From contig NZ_RAWE01000047.1 of assembly GCF_003611695.1 (NCBI RefSeq), positions 1 through 54,928 on the forward strand: a stretch of 54,928 nt of DNA, given 5' to 3'. Origin of the DNA: Corallococcus carmarthensis (GTDB lineage Bacteria; Myxococcota; Myxococcia; Myxococcales; Myxococcaceae). This document shows positions 1-7,833 of this stretch, piece by piece. The notes under the pieces were generated by a model. The model worked only from the letters and a program-made list of their open reading frames with translations. It did no database searches and was not told the origin of the DNA. Positions within the stretch are counted from its first letter, which is position 1. Each line of letters begins with the position of its first letter. The translations under genes and the position numbers were made by a program.

Positions 1-531
1 CCCCCCCTCCCCCTCCTCCTGCGTCACGCTGTCGGTCACGCTGTCACGCTGGGGTGTCACGCTGGCCTGCGTGACGTCACGCCGGCGGGTCTGCGTGACA
101 GCAGGCGCCACGGGCACCGACCGGGCCGCCAAGAGGCTGGCGAGGACGCGCTCGTACGCGGCGCGCTCGCCCTCCGCGCGGCCCTCGCTGCGCGCCAGGT
201 CCTCGCGCAGCTGCGCCACCTGGACGCGCAGGGCGTCCAGTTCGTCGTGCAGGGCGCCCGGGTCGAAGGTGTGCGCGCAGCAGGCCCCTGCGGGCTCGCG
301 GCGGTAGGTGGGCGCCTCGGGCTCCGGCGCGGGTGAGGCCTCGCTGGGCCAGCGTGCCTCTGGCGGAAGTTCGCCGGGAATCACCTGGGCCGCTTCCTCC
401 TCGCTGACGAGCTGGCCGGACAGCAGGCGCATCATGCCCGGGGGCACGGAATCGCCCTCGGCGATCTCTGGAGGCGGCGGAGGAACGGGCTGGCGCCGCT
501 GGCGGACGGGCTGCTTGGGGCAGGTGCTCAT
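1..531 (-). CDS. Hypothetical proline-rich/coiled-coil phage-type protein (3' end off window)
   Basis: This leftward frame is open from the ATG at 531 to the window edge (177 codons) and is not recognised. It begins MSTCPKQP, continues through Pro/Glu-rich low-complexity sequence to about residue 75, then has a CCAH motif and a heptad-like segment around residues 90-135 rich in L, E and R that should form a coiled coil. The visible C-terminal part has repeated Ser/Ala-Val-Thr triplets, encoded by the GTCACGCTG repeats at 23-64. The start overlaps the previous gene's stop as ATGA, so it is translationally coupled. A structural or replication accessory role is possible, but nothing seen decides it. 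Confidence 0.6.
   Translation of the reverse strand, partial: MSTCPKQPVRQRRQPVPPPPPEIAEGDSVPPGMMRLLSGQLVSEEEAAQVIPGELPPEARWPSEASPAPEPEAPTYRREPAGACCAHTFDPGALHDELDALRVQVAQLREDLARSEGRAEGERAAYERVLASLLAARSVPVAPAVTQTRRRDVTQASVTPQRDSVTDSVTQEEGEGG
23..82. repeat. Four GTCACGCTG repeats plus a 14-bp palindrome
   Basis: GTCACGCTG occurs exactly at 23-31, 35-43, 43-51 and 56-64. Next to these, 69-82 is a perfect palindrome, GCGTGACGTCACGC, whose half-site GTCACGC is the core of the repeat. The array lies inside the coding frame of the leftmost gene and encodes its Val-Thr repeats. Half-site repeats around a palindrome resemble an iteron or operator cluster, but this could also be only a protein-level repeat. 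Confidence 0.6.
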
Positions 532-773
532 GGTGTCGTGTCCAGGGAGAGCCGAGGGCAGCAGGAGGGAGGAATGGGTCGGTCCACGCAGTCGGCCAGC
601 GCCGCGACGCCGTGGGGGCAGGTGGGCCACTGCGTCGGGTGGCGCCCGCGCACGGACTCAGAGGCGACACGCGGCGCGTGGGGCGACGGCCGGCCGTCCT
701 GCGTGATGGCGTCGCCCAGGCGGGTGGCGCCGCAGTGCTCGCAGCGCACGGCGGGCAGGCGGCAGCGGCTCAA
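528..773 (-). CDS. Small Cys-rich protein, possible zinc ribbon
   Basis: This predicted 81-residue protein starts at a TTG (773-771) that overlaps the TGA of the upstream ASCH-like gene (TTGA), and it ends in an ATGA overlap with the next gene. The position inside a chain of coupled genes is the main reason to call it. The N-terminal part contains CEHCG, and further Cys residues follow (WPTCPHG, DCVDRP, PSCCP), so metal binding is plausible. There is no recognisable family. An upstream in-frame start is unlikely because the frame would run deep inside the previous gene. Confidence 0.5.
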   Translation of the reverse strand: MSRCRLPAVRCEHCGATRLGDAITQDGRPSPHAPRVASESVRGRHPTQWPTCPHGVAALADCVDRPIPPSCCPRLSLDTTP

Positions 774-1411
774 GGCGACACCCCTGCGGCGCAGCTGTGC
801 GGCAGGCACCCGGGCGCGGTGCAGCGCCAGGCCCGGCACGTGGAGCACTTCGTCATCGCGCGCCGGCAGCTGCACTTCCGGAGGACGCGGTCCTTCAGCG
901 ACTCGGGCTCGCGGCCTCCGGCACGCGCGGCGCGGGCTTCGTAGGCGTCCCAGCGTGCCTTGTCCGCTCCGACGAGCGCCCCGAAGCCCAGCCGCACCCG
1001 GGCCAGCACCTGCGAGGGAACCTCCCACAGCGTGTCCGCGGGCCCAGGCTCGCAGGCCACGGGCTCCCGCAGCGCGACCACGTCCTCCAGCCACAGCCCC
1101 ACCGGGCCCACGTACCAGCGCGACTGCCGCTCGCCGTCCGGCCATAGCGACACCGCGGCGACGCGCGCCACCGCCACCACCGCGCTGGTCGGTACCTCGC
1201 CCGCGCGCGGGGCCGCGACGCCCGGCCCATGCCAGGAGGCCATCCACTCGGCCAGCTCCGGCACGTACTCCGCCGCCGCGCACACCGCGACGTAGGCGCC
1301 CAGCACGTCCTCCTCCGGGGCCTGGTGGAGGTTGAGCACCGGCGCGTTGCGGACCTGGATGCTCCACGCCCATGGCTGCGGCGCCGTCACGCCGTAGATG
1401 GGGACACGCAT
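770..1411 (-). CDS. ASCH-like domain protein
   Basis: This 213-residue protein starts at ATG 1411, 17 bp after the SNF2 helicase gene. Its first 100 residues resemble the ASCH/PUA-like beta-barrel seen in many phage proteins: a QPWAW motif near residues 12-16, then a V-A-V strand and a SAVVAVARV strand around 77-85. ASCH domains bind RNA or modified nucleotides; the substrate here is unknown. The last 35 residues form a separate Cys-rich tail (KCSCRR, KCSTCR, RCTAPGC) that may bind a metal and is unusual for the family. The gene's end overlaps the next start as TTGA. Confidence 0.6.
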   Translation of the reverse strand: MRVPIYGVTAPQPWAWSIQVRNAPVLNLHQAPEEDVLGAYVAVCAAAEYVPELAEWMASWHGPGVAAPRAGEVPTSAVVAVARVAAVSLWPDGERQSRWYVGPVGLWLEDVVALREPVACEPGPADTLWEVPSQVLARVRLGFGALVGADKARWDAYEARAARAGGREPESLKDRVLRKCSCRRAMTKCSTCRAWRCTAPGCLPHSCAAGVSP

Positions 1412-1428
1412 GGGGGCGTCGCAGGAGG

Positions 1429-3153
1429 TCACGCTGCCCTCCGGTTCTTCAGGAAGGCCTCGGCCAACTTCCGTACGCGCCCCTCGTCCGTCTCCAGCCG
1501 CTCCATGAGGCTGGCCTGTGGATCGCGGATGCCATCCATCTGGTTGCGCTTGATGCCGAGGACGTCCGCCACCACCGGGTCGGAGCCGGAGTCGGACACC
1601 AGGAAGTAGGCCATGACGGGGTCCGTCTGGCCGTCGCGGTGGACGCGGCCGCACGCCTGCTCGTGCACGCCGGGGCTCCAGTCCAGCTCGCCGAACACCA
1701 CCGTGCGGCAGCAGTGCTGGAGGCCGTCGAGTCCCGCGCCCGCGCGCAGCGACATGATGAGGATGGGCGTCTGCCCGTCCTTGAAGCGCTTCGCCTGCCC
1801 CTCCTTCTGCGCCGGACTCTCCTGGCCGGTGAAGATGGCCGGGGAGTACTCCGCGAGCCGCTCGCGCCAGATGCTGTACACCTCGTGGTGCCAGCCGTAG
1901 AGCAGCACGCGCTCGCCGTTCTCCACCAGCATGCGGACGAACTCCGCGACGAAGGGCGCCTTCGCGATGCCGGTGGCCTGCCGCAACCTCCAGGACAGCT
2001 CCCCGGAGGCGTGGAGCCGCTCCTCGGGCTTCACCCCGCCTTGCGCGAGGATGATGCGGGCGAGCTCCGCGGCCTTGTCCTGCACCTCGTCGAGCACCCG
2101 CGTGTCCGACTCCACGGTGTGCACGTCGCGTGAGAGGGACGGCAGCTCCCGCCCGACGTCCTGGCGTGTGCGGCGCAGCATGAGGCCCGCGTCGCGCAGG
2201 TACGTGCCGAAGGCGCGCGGGTCCTTGAAGTTGAGCTTCTCGTCCACGCCGGTGCACCACTCCCGGCTGAACTCCTCGCGCGTGCCCAGGACGCCGGGCT
2301 TGAGGGCGTCCAGGACGTGAAACATCTCCCCGCCGTAGTTGTAGATGGGGGTGGCGGACAGGCCGATGACGAAGGGCGTGCGCTCCGCCAGGTAGTGGGC
2401 GGCCCGGTACTTGTCCGACTCCGGCCCGCGTCGCAGCTCCTGGCACTCGTCGAAGACGATGGAGCGCACGCCCGCGTTGGCCAGCGTGTCCGCCCAGCCC
2501 GACAGCTTGTGGTAGTTGAGGATGAGGACGTCGGGCCAGGGCAGCTTCTGCCCTCCGCGCCCGCGGGTGACGTCCTCTGGCGTCGCGCGCTTCGCCACGT
2601 GCACGCGCAGGCGCGGAAGGAAGCGCGCCAGTTCGCGCTGCCACTGGCGGGGAAGGTGCGTCAGCGTCACCACCACCGCCGGCAAGGTGCGCGTGTCCGT
2701 GAAGCCCGTCAGCGCGGAGGCCGTCTTCCCGAGGCCCACGTCGTCCGCCAGCAGCAGGCGTTGCAGGCGCAGCCACATGTCCGCCGCCTTCCGCTGGTAC
2801 TCGCGGGGCGGGACATGCATCGCGAAGTCGGGCGCCTGGTACTCAGCGGCCAGCAGCTCCGCCACCTGCGCCTCGCGCCGGGCGTGCTCGCGCGCACCGC
2901 GCCGCAGGAAGTCCTTGGCCTCCTTCCCCACCACCTCCATGGGGTAGCGCTCGAGGAACCACTCCAGCTCGCGCGCCGTCTCCGCGGTGGCTGCCAGGAG
3001 TACTTCGCCGACGTCCCCTTTGTTGATGCGGTCGAAGACGCGCTTCAGGCGCACCGCCACGTGGGGCTCCGCCTGCACCACCCACGCGGGCCGCTCCCCT
3101 CCCCTGCTGCCCAGCTTCCGCGCCTCCAGGCGCACCGTCCCGTACGTCTTCAC
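1429..3153 (-). CDS. SNF2-family DEAD/DEAH helicase
   Basis: This predicted 574-residue superfamily 2 ATPase of the SNF2/RapA type probably acts on DNA in element replication or repair. Visible motifs are Walker A ADDVGLGKTAS (motif I), FDECQEL (DEAH-like motif II), LSATP (motif III), and GRVHRDGQTDPV (motif VI, the QxxGRxxRxGQ equivalent of SNF2 proteins). The start is GTG 3153, which overlaps the TGA of the nuclease gene as GTGA; the longer open frame upstream is antisense-like arginine-rich sequence. The pairing of a compact SNF2 helicase with a small PD-(D/E)XK nuclease is common in phage genomes. Confidence 0.9.
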   Translation of the reverse strand: MKTYGTVRLEARKLGSRGGERPAWVVQAEPHVAVRLKRVFDRINKGDVGEVLLAATAETARELEWFLERYPMEVVGKEAKDFLRRGAREHARREAQVAELLAAEYQAPDFAMHVPPREYQRKAADMWLRLQRLLLADDVGLGKTASALTGFTDTRTLPAVVVTLTHLPRQWQRELARFLPRLRVHVAKRATPEDVTRGRGGQKLPWPDVLILNYHKLSGWADTLANAGVRSIVFDECQELRRGPESDKYRAAHYLAERTPFVIGLSATPIYNYGGEMFHVLDALKPGVLGTREEFSREWCTGVDEKLNFKDPRAFGTYLRDAGLMLRRTRQDVGRELPSLSRDVHTVESDTRVLDEVQDKAAELARIILAQGGVKPEERLHASGELSWRLRQATGIAKAPFVAEFVRMLVENGERVLLYGWHHEVYSIWRERLAEYSPAIFTGQESPAQKEGQAKRFKDGQTPILIMSLRAGAGLDGLQHCCRTVVFGELDWSPGVHEQACGRVHRDGQTDPVMAYFLVSDSGSDPVVADVLGIKRNQMDGIRDPQASLMERLETDEGRVRKLAEAFLKNRRAA

Positions 3154-3533
3154 AGCAGGCCTCCTCTCAGCACAGCGACGCGCACGGGCTTGCCCTGCAT
3201 GTGGGCCGGCAGGCTGTCGTGGCGGGAACGAGTCGTGATGAGCAGGAGGGCGTGGATGTCCTCCCGCTCCGCGTAGCGCAGCAGTTGGCGGGTGACCTCG
3301 GAGAGGCCCCCGTCCACCTTCACCTCGAGGCCCACGCGGGCCTCCGTCAGCAGGAAGTCGATGCGGCCCGCGTCCCCTAGCCGCACCTCGCGCTGGAAGG
3401 GGATGCCCGCCTCCGTCAGCACCTGGGCGAGTGCCTCCTGCAGGAGGGCCTCCCCGGCGCAGCGGAAGCGGTGGCGGGTGACGAGGGCGCGGACCTGCTC
3501 CAGCGCCCTCATGGCGGGCGTGGACGTGCTCAT
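3150..3533 (-). CDS. Small PD-(D/E)XK-fold nuclease
   Basis: This 127-residue protein starts at ATG 3533. The core GRIDFLL followed nine residues later by GLEVKVDGG fits the D...ExK catalytic signature of PD-(D/E)XK nucleases, preceded by an alpha-helical segment and followed by helix-strand elements (LLRYAER, HALLLIT). It probably cuts or resolves DNA together with the helicase whose start codon overlaps its stop. A Holliday-junction resolvase or VRR-NUC-like role is possible. The first 12 residues of the longer frame (back to 3572) look like non-coding translation and were left out. Confidence 0.7.
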   Translation of the reverse strand: MSTSTPAMRALEQVRALVTRHRFRCAGEALLQEALAQVLTEAGIPFQREVRLGDAGRIDFLLTEARVGLEVKVDGGLSEVTRQLLRYAEREDIHALLLITTRSRHDSLPAHMQGKPVRVAVLRGGLL

Positions 3534-3640
3534 GCCCCACCTCGGCTCGAACCAGGGGCGCCTACGACCCACACCAAGGAGAGCCTCGGACTGAGACCGA
3601 CAGCACGTCCGTGTGGGTAGGGCTGGAGTACGGTCTCCGC

Positions 3641-4915
3641 GTGGCCCTTCAAGACCTCACATCGCGGGAAGCAGTCCTGGCAGCCATCGCCGAATTTCGG
3701 GAGATCGGCCGAGAAGCCTTCCTCCAGAAGTACGGGTACGGAGAAGCCCGGAGCTACTTCCTCTCGTTTGAGGGGGAGCTTTTCGACTCGAAGGCCATCG
3801 TCGGTGCGGCCCACGGCTTCCAGCACCCGAAGCCGCTCGCCAACACCGCCTTCAGTGGCGGCGATGCCACGGTGCGCGCGAAGCTTGAGTCGCTCGGCTT
3901 CAACGTCGTGTCGTCGAAGGAGTCCGCCGGCGGCTCCTCGCCGCGCCCCCTGCCGAGCCTCGAACCAGGTCGCATCTACTCCTGGGACGAGCTCGGCAAT
4001 CTCTTCGACTGCGAGGCGAACTACTTCAGCTCCGTCGGAGGAATGGCCTCCCGGCCCGAGATGCAGGCGCTGCTGCTCATCACCCACATCGGAGGGGCGA
4101 AGTCCTTCGACTACGAGGACTACTGGGACGGCGACGAGCTCATCTACACGGGCCGCGGGCAGACTGGAGACCAGCGCATGGACGGGCAGAACAAGCTGCT
4201 CGCCAGCAACCGCTACACGAACTTCATGTTCGAAGGCGCCGCCACACGTCTCCTGCGCTTCCTGGGTGTCGTGCGTAGCACGCAGCACTGGTGGTCGACC
4301 GGCCCAGACAGCAACGGCACCCAGCGCCGCATCATCCGATTTCGGCTGAGATTCAACGAGCGGGCCGGCGCCACCACCGCGGCGCCAACCACAGCTAGTC
4401 GACGGGCGCGCAGGGCGCCGACGCTCACGCCTCGCCCATTTGACGAGACACGGGTCCCGAGTGCCGCCGTCCCTGGCGAAGAGAAACGGTCGCCCGAGGA
4501 AACGCTCGCGCTGAAAGAGAAGGCCGTGCAAGGCCACTTCCACCTGGTTGCCGCTCTCAACCGCGCTCTCCTGTCCGCAGGCTGGCAGGAAGTCAGGGAG
4601 ATACCCACGTCGGTGGACCTTTGGGGAAGGCGTCCTGGCGATGGAAGGCGTGTCATCTTCGAGGTGAAGACGCTGGGCGAAAGAAGTGAGGTTGACCTGA
4701 CGCGCGACGCGCTCTCGCAGCTGCTGGAGTACCGACACTTCCGCGGCGAGCCAGACGACCTCCTCTGCCTCGTCATGAACGCGCCGGTGTCCGATGCCCG
4801 AGAGCGCTTCCTCCGCTCGCAAGGCGTCGCTGTCCTCACGTACGACGGCACGGGCTTCGAAGCCGCGGGACCGCTCGCGCTGGAGATGGTCGGCACGCTC
4901 GTCGAGCAGACGTAG
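3641..4915 (+). CDS. Modification-dependent restriction endonuclease candidate (ScoMcrA-like head, C-terminal PD-(D/E)XK)
   Basis: This is the only rightward gene in the element. The first ~85 residues (ALQDLTSREAVLAAI, EKYGYG-type loop, FDSKAIVGAAHG) match the head domain found at the N-terminus of ScoMcrA-type and HNH restriction proteins. The middle (about 105-245) is a beta-rich domain beginning GRIYSWDELG, of the kind that could read modified bases. A charged linker follows. The C-terminal part has VDLWGRR and VIFEVKTLGE, a D...ExK nuclease core. The architecture fits a type IV enzyme that attacks modified DNA. GTG 3641 was chosen because family members start at this point, with GGAG upstream; GTG 3611 is the alternative. 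There is no methylase beside it, as expected for type IV. Confidence 0.65.
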   Translation: MALQDLTSREAVLAAIAEFREIGREAFLQKYGYGEARSYFLSFEGELFDSKAIVGAAHGFQHPKPLANTAFSGGDATVRAKLESLGFNVVSSKESAGGSSPRPLPSLEPGRIYSWDELGNLFDCEANYFSSVGGMASRPEMQALLLITHIGGAKSFDYEDYWDGDELIYTGRGQTGDQRMDGQNKLLASNRYTNFMFEGAATRLLRFLGVVRSTQHWWSTGPDSNGTQRRIIRFRLRFNERAGATTAAPTTASRRARRAPTLTPRPFDETRVPSAAVPGEEKRSPEETLALKEKAVQGHFHLVAALNRALLSAGWQEVREIPTSVDLWGRRPGDGRRVIFEVKTLGERSEVDLTRDALSQLLEYRHFRGEPDDLLCLVMNAPVSDARERFLRSQGVAVLTYDGTGFEAAGPLALEMVGTLVEQT

Positions 4916-5050
4916 CGCCAAGGAAGCAGCCGCGACAAGCGCCGCGAAGAGGGAGAGGACGGCGAAGAGAAAGGCGCCCAGGCGCGGATCCGCGTGGGCG
5001 AGGAGATAGCCGGCGCACGTGCCGGCCAGGAGGAGGCGCGCGGGGCTCAC
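4899..5050 (-). pseudogene. Truncated small membrane-protein gene
   Basis: A GTG at 5050 overlaps the DUF1643 stop (GTGA), so this is the next member of the coupled leftward chain. The first ~48 residues look like a real protein: a hydrophobic helix LLLAGTCAGYLLA and a second, FLFAVLSLFAALVAAAS. The frame then enters the antisense strand of the restriction gene and stays open to 3530 with protein-like quality lost. The likely reading is that insertion of the restriction gene removed the original 3' end. It could instead be an intact gene with a short tail if the true stop is masked, so the lower end given here is approximate. Confidence 0.4.
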
Positions 5051-5553
5051 GACAGAGCCTCCCGGTAGAGCTGCGGCCGCAGGTGGCCGGCGAGGTAGAG
5101 CGGGTGCCGGGGCTCACCCGCGCCGGTGAGCGCGAGCGCGTGCACCGGGTGGTACCGGCGCAGCAGGGCCAGCACCGCGGGCGCGCGCTGGGGCACCAGG
5201 CGGTGGGCGCCCCAGGCACCGACGACGAGGGAGGCCTCGCGCGCGGCGCACTCCAGGGCCGCATCGTTGAGCGGCCCCACCGCGTCCTTCGCGGGCACCA
5301 GGTCCGCCGGGTCCGTGGCCCGGAAGGCGAAGAGGTTGCAGAGCGTGAGCGCGCCGTAGCCCCACGCCTGCGCGAAGCCCACGCAGCGGCGCAGCGTCGG
5401 GTCGTCCTGCTGCCCGTCGGCGACGGAGGGGTTCAGCATCACGAAGAGGACGCGCGGCGCGCTCTCCAGCGCGGACCAGCGGCGCCAGAGGCGGTACCGG
5501 TACAGGCCGCACTCACTCAGTTCTGCTCCGGTATCCAGGTAGCGGGGGGTCAT
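5047..5553 (-). CDS. DUF1643 family protein
   Basis: This 168-residue protein has the hallmarks of DUF1643: an N-terminal YRYRLWRRW segment, FVMLNPSVAD with the conserved Asn-Pro-Ser, DPTLRRCVGFA, and the LCNLFAFRATDP block near residue 80. The biochemical role of the family is not established; members are frequent in phages and accessory regions. It is coupled on both sides, with ATGA overlap to the ASCH protein upstream and GTGA overlap to the membrane-protein remnant downstream. The start at ATG 5553 is fixed by the upstream overlap. Confidence 0.8.
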   Translation of the reverse strand: MTPRYLDTGAELSECGLYRYRLWRRWSALESAPRVLFVMLNPSVADGQQDDPTLRRCVGFAQAWGYGALTLCNLFAFRATDPADLVPAKDAVGPLNDAALECAAREASLVVGAWGAHRLVPQRAPAVLALLRRYHPVHALALTGAGEPRHPLYLAGHLRPQLYREALS

Positions 5554-6203
5554 CGCACGCCCTCCACCTGCTTGAGCTCCACGCGCCAGACCCAGGGGTT
5601 GGCGTCCCAGGATTCAGCGCCGTTGATGGACTCCCAGAGGATGCGGAAGCCGTCGCGATACGGACCGCCGAGGCTCGGGACGATGCGTGCGCCACGTGCC
5701 TCATCCCGGAAGGTGATGCCAATGGGCTCAGCACCCTCCGCCTTCGCGTCCTCCTCGGTGATGTCGTGCAGGCGTTCCGCGCGCACGGACACCACCTCTC
5801 GGATCAAGCGGCAGGCCCAGCGCGGCATGTGGATGGAGGGGCGCCAGCGCGTCGGTGTGTAGTCCGACGCCAGGTAGAAATGCTTGTCGAGGTTCGCGCG
5901 CCACGCCGCAGCGCGGTCGGCCTGCCACACAACGCGTTGGCCATCCCCCTCCAGGTCCTCCAGGGCCCACGTCTCGCGAGCCCAGAGCCGGTCCCCGGGC
6001 TGTCCGTAGGGGCTCACCTTCGCGAGCGACGCCACCGCAGGGCGCCCGTCAGGGGTCTGCCCGTAGCACCAGTCCTTCCAGCACAGGTTGCCGCGGTCGC
6101 TGATGGTGGGCTGGGGCTTGATGATTCGCCGGGTGACTGTCTTCCGGCCGCCGAGCAGCGCTCGGACCATCGGCCCGCTGAACAGGATGGGGCGCTCAAC
6201 CAC
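5550..6203 (-). CDS. Phage-type ASCH domain protein
   Basis: This 217-residue protein starts at GTG 6203, eight bases inside the preceding gene. The N-terminus PILFSGPMVRALLGG followed by RKTVTRR is the typical opening of phage ASCH proteins that often accompany DUF5131 genes. Further strands include GDRLWARETW and the C-terminal WVWRVEL. ASCH folds bind nucleic acid or nucleotides; the substrate is not predictable here. The region upstream in the same frame (to 6686) is the antisense-like shadow of the DUF5131 gene and was rejected as coding. Confidence 0.75.
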   Translation of the reverse strand: MVERPILFSGPMVRALLGGRKTVTRRIIKPQPTISDRGNLCWKDWCYGQTPDGRPAVASLAKVSPYGQPGDRLWARETWALEDLEGDGQRVVWQADRAAAWRANLDKHFYLASDYTPTRWRPSIHMPRWACRLIREVVSVRAERLHDITEEDAKAEGAEPIGITFRDEARGARIVPSLGGPYRDGFRILWESINGAESWDANPWVWRVELKQVEGVR

Positions 6204-7014
6204 GGGCCACCTCCGGCATCTCGTCCCAGGTGCGCCCGTCGAGGACGCGACCAGCGACCTTCTTCCGCACGCCGCCCCACTGCTTGAAGAAGAAGGCCAC
6301 GCCGGCGGCGGTGCACTGGTCGCGGATGGAGCGGACCCAGTCGGGGTGCAGGGCCCGCGCGCCGGGGCCGCTTTCGCCGCCAACGATGACCTGGTGGATG
6401 CCGCGCAGGTCGAGCGTCCCGAGGTCCTCCAGCAACGGCTCGACGGAGAGGACGCGGACAGCGGCCGGCGTCTGCCGCAGGTGCTCGATGCGCGGCAGGC
6501 CGTACTTGCGGTCCTCCACGCTGACGCCCAGCCACACGTTGGGCAGCGGCCAGGGCGGGTAGGAGATATGCCGCGAGCGAGTGGTGTAGCGGTCCGCCTG
6601 TCCGAGGCACGCGCGCACCTGCGCGTCCTCACCGGGCGCGTCCAGTCCTCGCACCCACTGGAACCACGCCAGCATCCGCGTCGCACGCTTCGTGAGCACC
6701 TGGAAGGTGTGGTCCCCCCGAGCCGCCATCACGCCGAAGACGGCGGCGATGTACTCGCGCGGCACGTCCTCGTGGAACAGGTCGGACATGCTGTTGACGA
6801 ACACGCGGCGCGGCTCGCGCCAGCGCAGCGGCTCCGGCAGCTTCTCCGGGACAAGGCGCAGCTCGAAGCCCTGCTCGTAGGGATGCCCAGGCACGCCCCG
6901 GAAGCGCTCCGCGAACGTCTCCGCGTAGCAATGCTTGCAGCCCGGGCTCACCTTCGTGCAGCCGCGCACCGGGTTCCACGTCGCGTCCGTCCACTCGATG
7001 CTCGTCTTACCCAC
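6196..7014 (-). CDS. DUF5131 (phage Gp37/Gp68) family protein
   Basis: This 272-residue protein starts at GTG 7014 with GKTSIEWTDATWNPV, the diagnostic opening of DUF5131. It is followed by a three-cysteine cluster (GCTKVSPGCKHC, C-x7-C-x2-C) related to the iron-sulfur site of radical SAM proteins. Other blocks are VFVNSMSDLFHE, FQVLTKR, NVWLGVSVED and VIVGGESGPGAR, all typical. The family probably uses a 4Fe-4S cluster with SAM in nucleic-acid-related chemistry, but its reaction is not settled. It overlaps the small membrane-protein gene by 8 bp and the ASCH gene by 8 bp. Confidence 0.9.
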   Translation of the reverse strand: MGKTSIEWTDATWNPVRGCTKVSPGCKHCYAETFAERFRGVPGHPYEQGFELRLVPEKLPEPLRWREPRRVFVNSMSDLFHEDVPREYIAAVFGVMAARGDHTFQVLTKRATRMLAWFQWVRGLDAPGEDAQVRACLGQADRYTTRSRHISYPPWPLPNVWLGVSVEDRKYGLPRIEHLRQTPAAVRVLSVEPLLEDLGTLDLRGIHQVIVGGESGPGARALHPDWVRSIRDQCTAAGVAFFFKQWGGVRKKVAGRVLDGRTWDEMPEVARG

Positions 7015-7186
7015 GGGCCACCTCCCGCTGCGTAGAGAGGCCACCCGGCAGCACGCGCAGGGCGGGCCTGCCGGTGGTGGAGGTGGCGGCGCGGGACCCA
7101 CGGCGCGCCAGGAGGAGCAGCACCGCGGACACCAGGTGCAGCGCGACGGCCGCGAGGTGCAGCGACTCGACGAGCAGCTCACGCAT
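7007..7186 (-). CDS. Small single-pass membrane protein
   Basis: This predicted 59-residue protein starts at ATG 7186, overlapping the upstream gene by 8 bp and the DUF5131 start by 8 bp. One hydrophobic helix covers residues 5-25 (LVESLHLAAVALHLVSAVLL), followed by a basic Ser/Thr/Arg-rich tail. No family is recognised; a holin-like or regulatory membrane peptide is possible. The support is the regular overlap spacing and the clean hydrophobic segment. Confidence 0.5.
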   Translation of the reverse strand: MRELLVESLHLAAVALHLVSAVLLLLARRGSRAATSTTGRPALRVLPGGLSTQREVARG

Positions 7187-7535
7187 GGGACACCTCGTGC
7201 CCCGGCGCGAAGGTGGCCAGCAGCGCGGCCTTCGCGCGCTCATGAAGCGAGCGCTCCCGCTTCAGCGCGCGGCGCCAGAGGTACCAGCAGGTCCTGTCCT
7301 CACAGGTGGCGACGGGCCGCTCCTGAAGCTCGTTCAGTTGCTGGCGGCGCGGGCGCAGCGTCCAGCACACCGCGCACCGCGCCTTCAGGCCGCCGTACCC
7401 GGCGTCCTCCGGCGACATGGGCGTCTCCTGGTACAGCCGCAGGCGCAGCAGGCCGCGCTCGCCATCCGGACATGTGCGCACCAGCGCGCGGACCTGCTCG
7501 CGGCGCTCCTCGGGCGTGGGCAGCGCGCTACCCAT
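7179..7535 (-). CDS. Hypothetical protein with CxxC motif
   Basis: This 118-residue protein starts at ATG 7535, overlapping the LexA-like gene by 8 bp. It contains CAVC at about residue 54-57, preceded by GGLKARC-type sequence, and a second pair TCEDRTC near 77-83, so a zinc-binding knuckle made of four Cys is plausible. The C-terminal half is helical and charged. No family is recognised. Its place in the coupled chain supports it as a real gene. Confidence 0.55.
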   Translation of the reverse strand: MGSALPTPEERREQVRALVRTCPDGERGLLRLRLYQETPMSPEDAGYGGLKARCAVCWTLRPRRQQLNELQERPVATCEDRTCWYLWRRALKRERSLHERAKAALLATFAPGHEVSHA

Positions 7536-7833
7536 GGAGCACCTCGGGGTGCGCCGAGAGGTATGCCTGGGCCACGGCCTTGCCGGACGGGGTGAGGCGC
7601 AGCGAGCGCGCCACCTTCGCCTCGCGCGTCAGGAGCCGGAGCTGCTCCAGCCGGCCGAAGTAGTCAGCTGCGGCGTTCGTCGAGGCCCAACTGAAGCGCT
7701 CGCACAGCTCACGCGCCGTCGGCGCGCGCTCGTGGGCCTCCTTGTAGGCGTGGACGTACGCGAGCACCTCCTGCTGGCGCTGCGTCGGAGCGCCCCCGGA
7801 GGGGCCATTCTCGGGGTGGGGACGGCAACTCAT
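7528..7833 (-). CDS. LexA-like winged-helix DNA-binding protein
   Basis: This 101-residue protein matches only the N-terminal DNA-binding domain of LexA: TQRQQEVLAYVHAY, then APTARELCERF as the helix-turn-helix, STNAAADYFGRLEQL as the recognition helix region, and a wing with RSLRLTPSGKAV. The autocleavage and dimerisation domain of LexA is absent, so this is a stand-alone binder, probably a regulator of the element. It is coupled by ATGA to the gene before it. Whether it reads SOS-type sites cannot be judged from the sequence. Confidence 0.7.
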   Translation of the reverse strand: MSCRPHPENGPSGGAPTQRQQEVLAYVHAYKEAHERAPTARELCERFSWASTNAAADYFGRLEQLRLLTREAKVARSLRLTPSGKAVAQAYLSAHPEVLHG

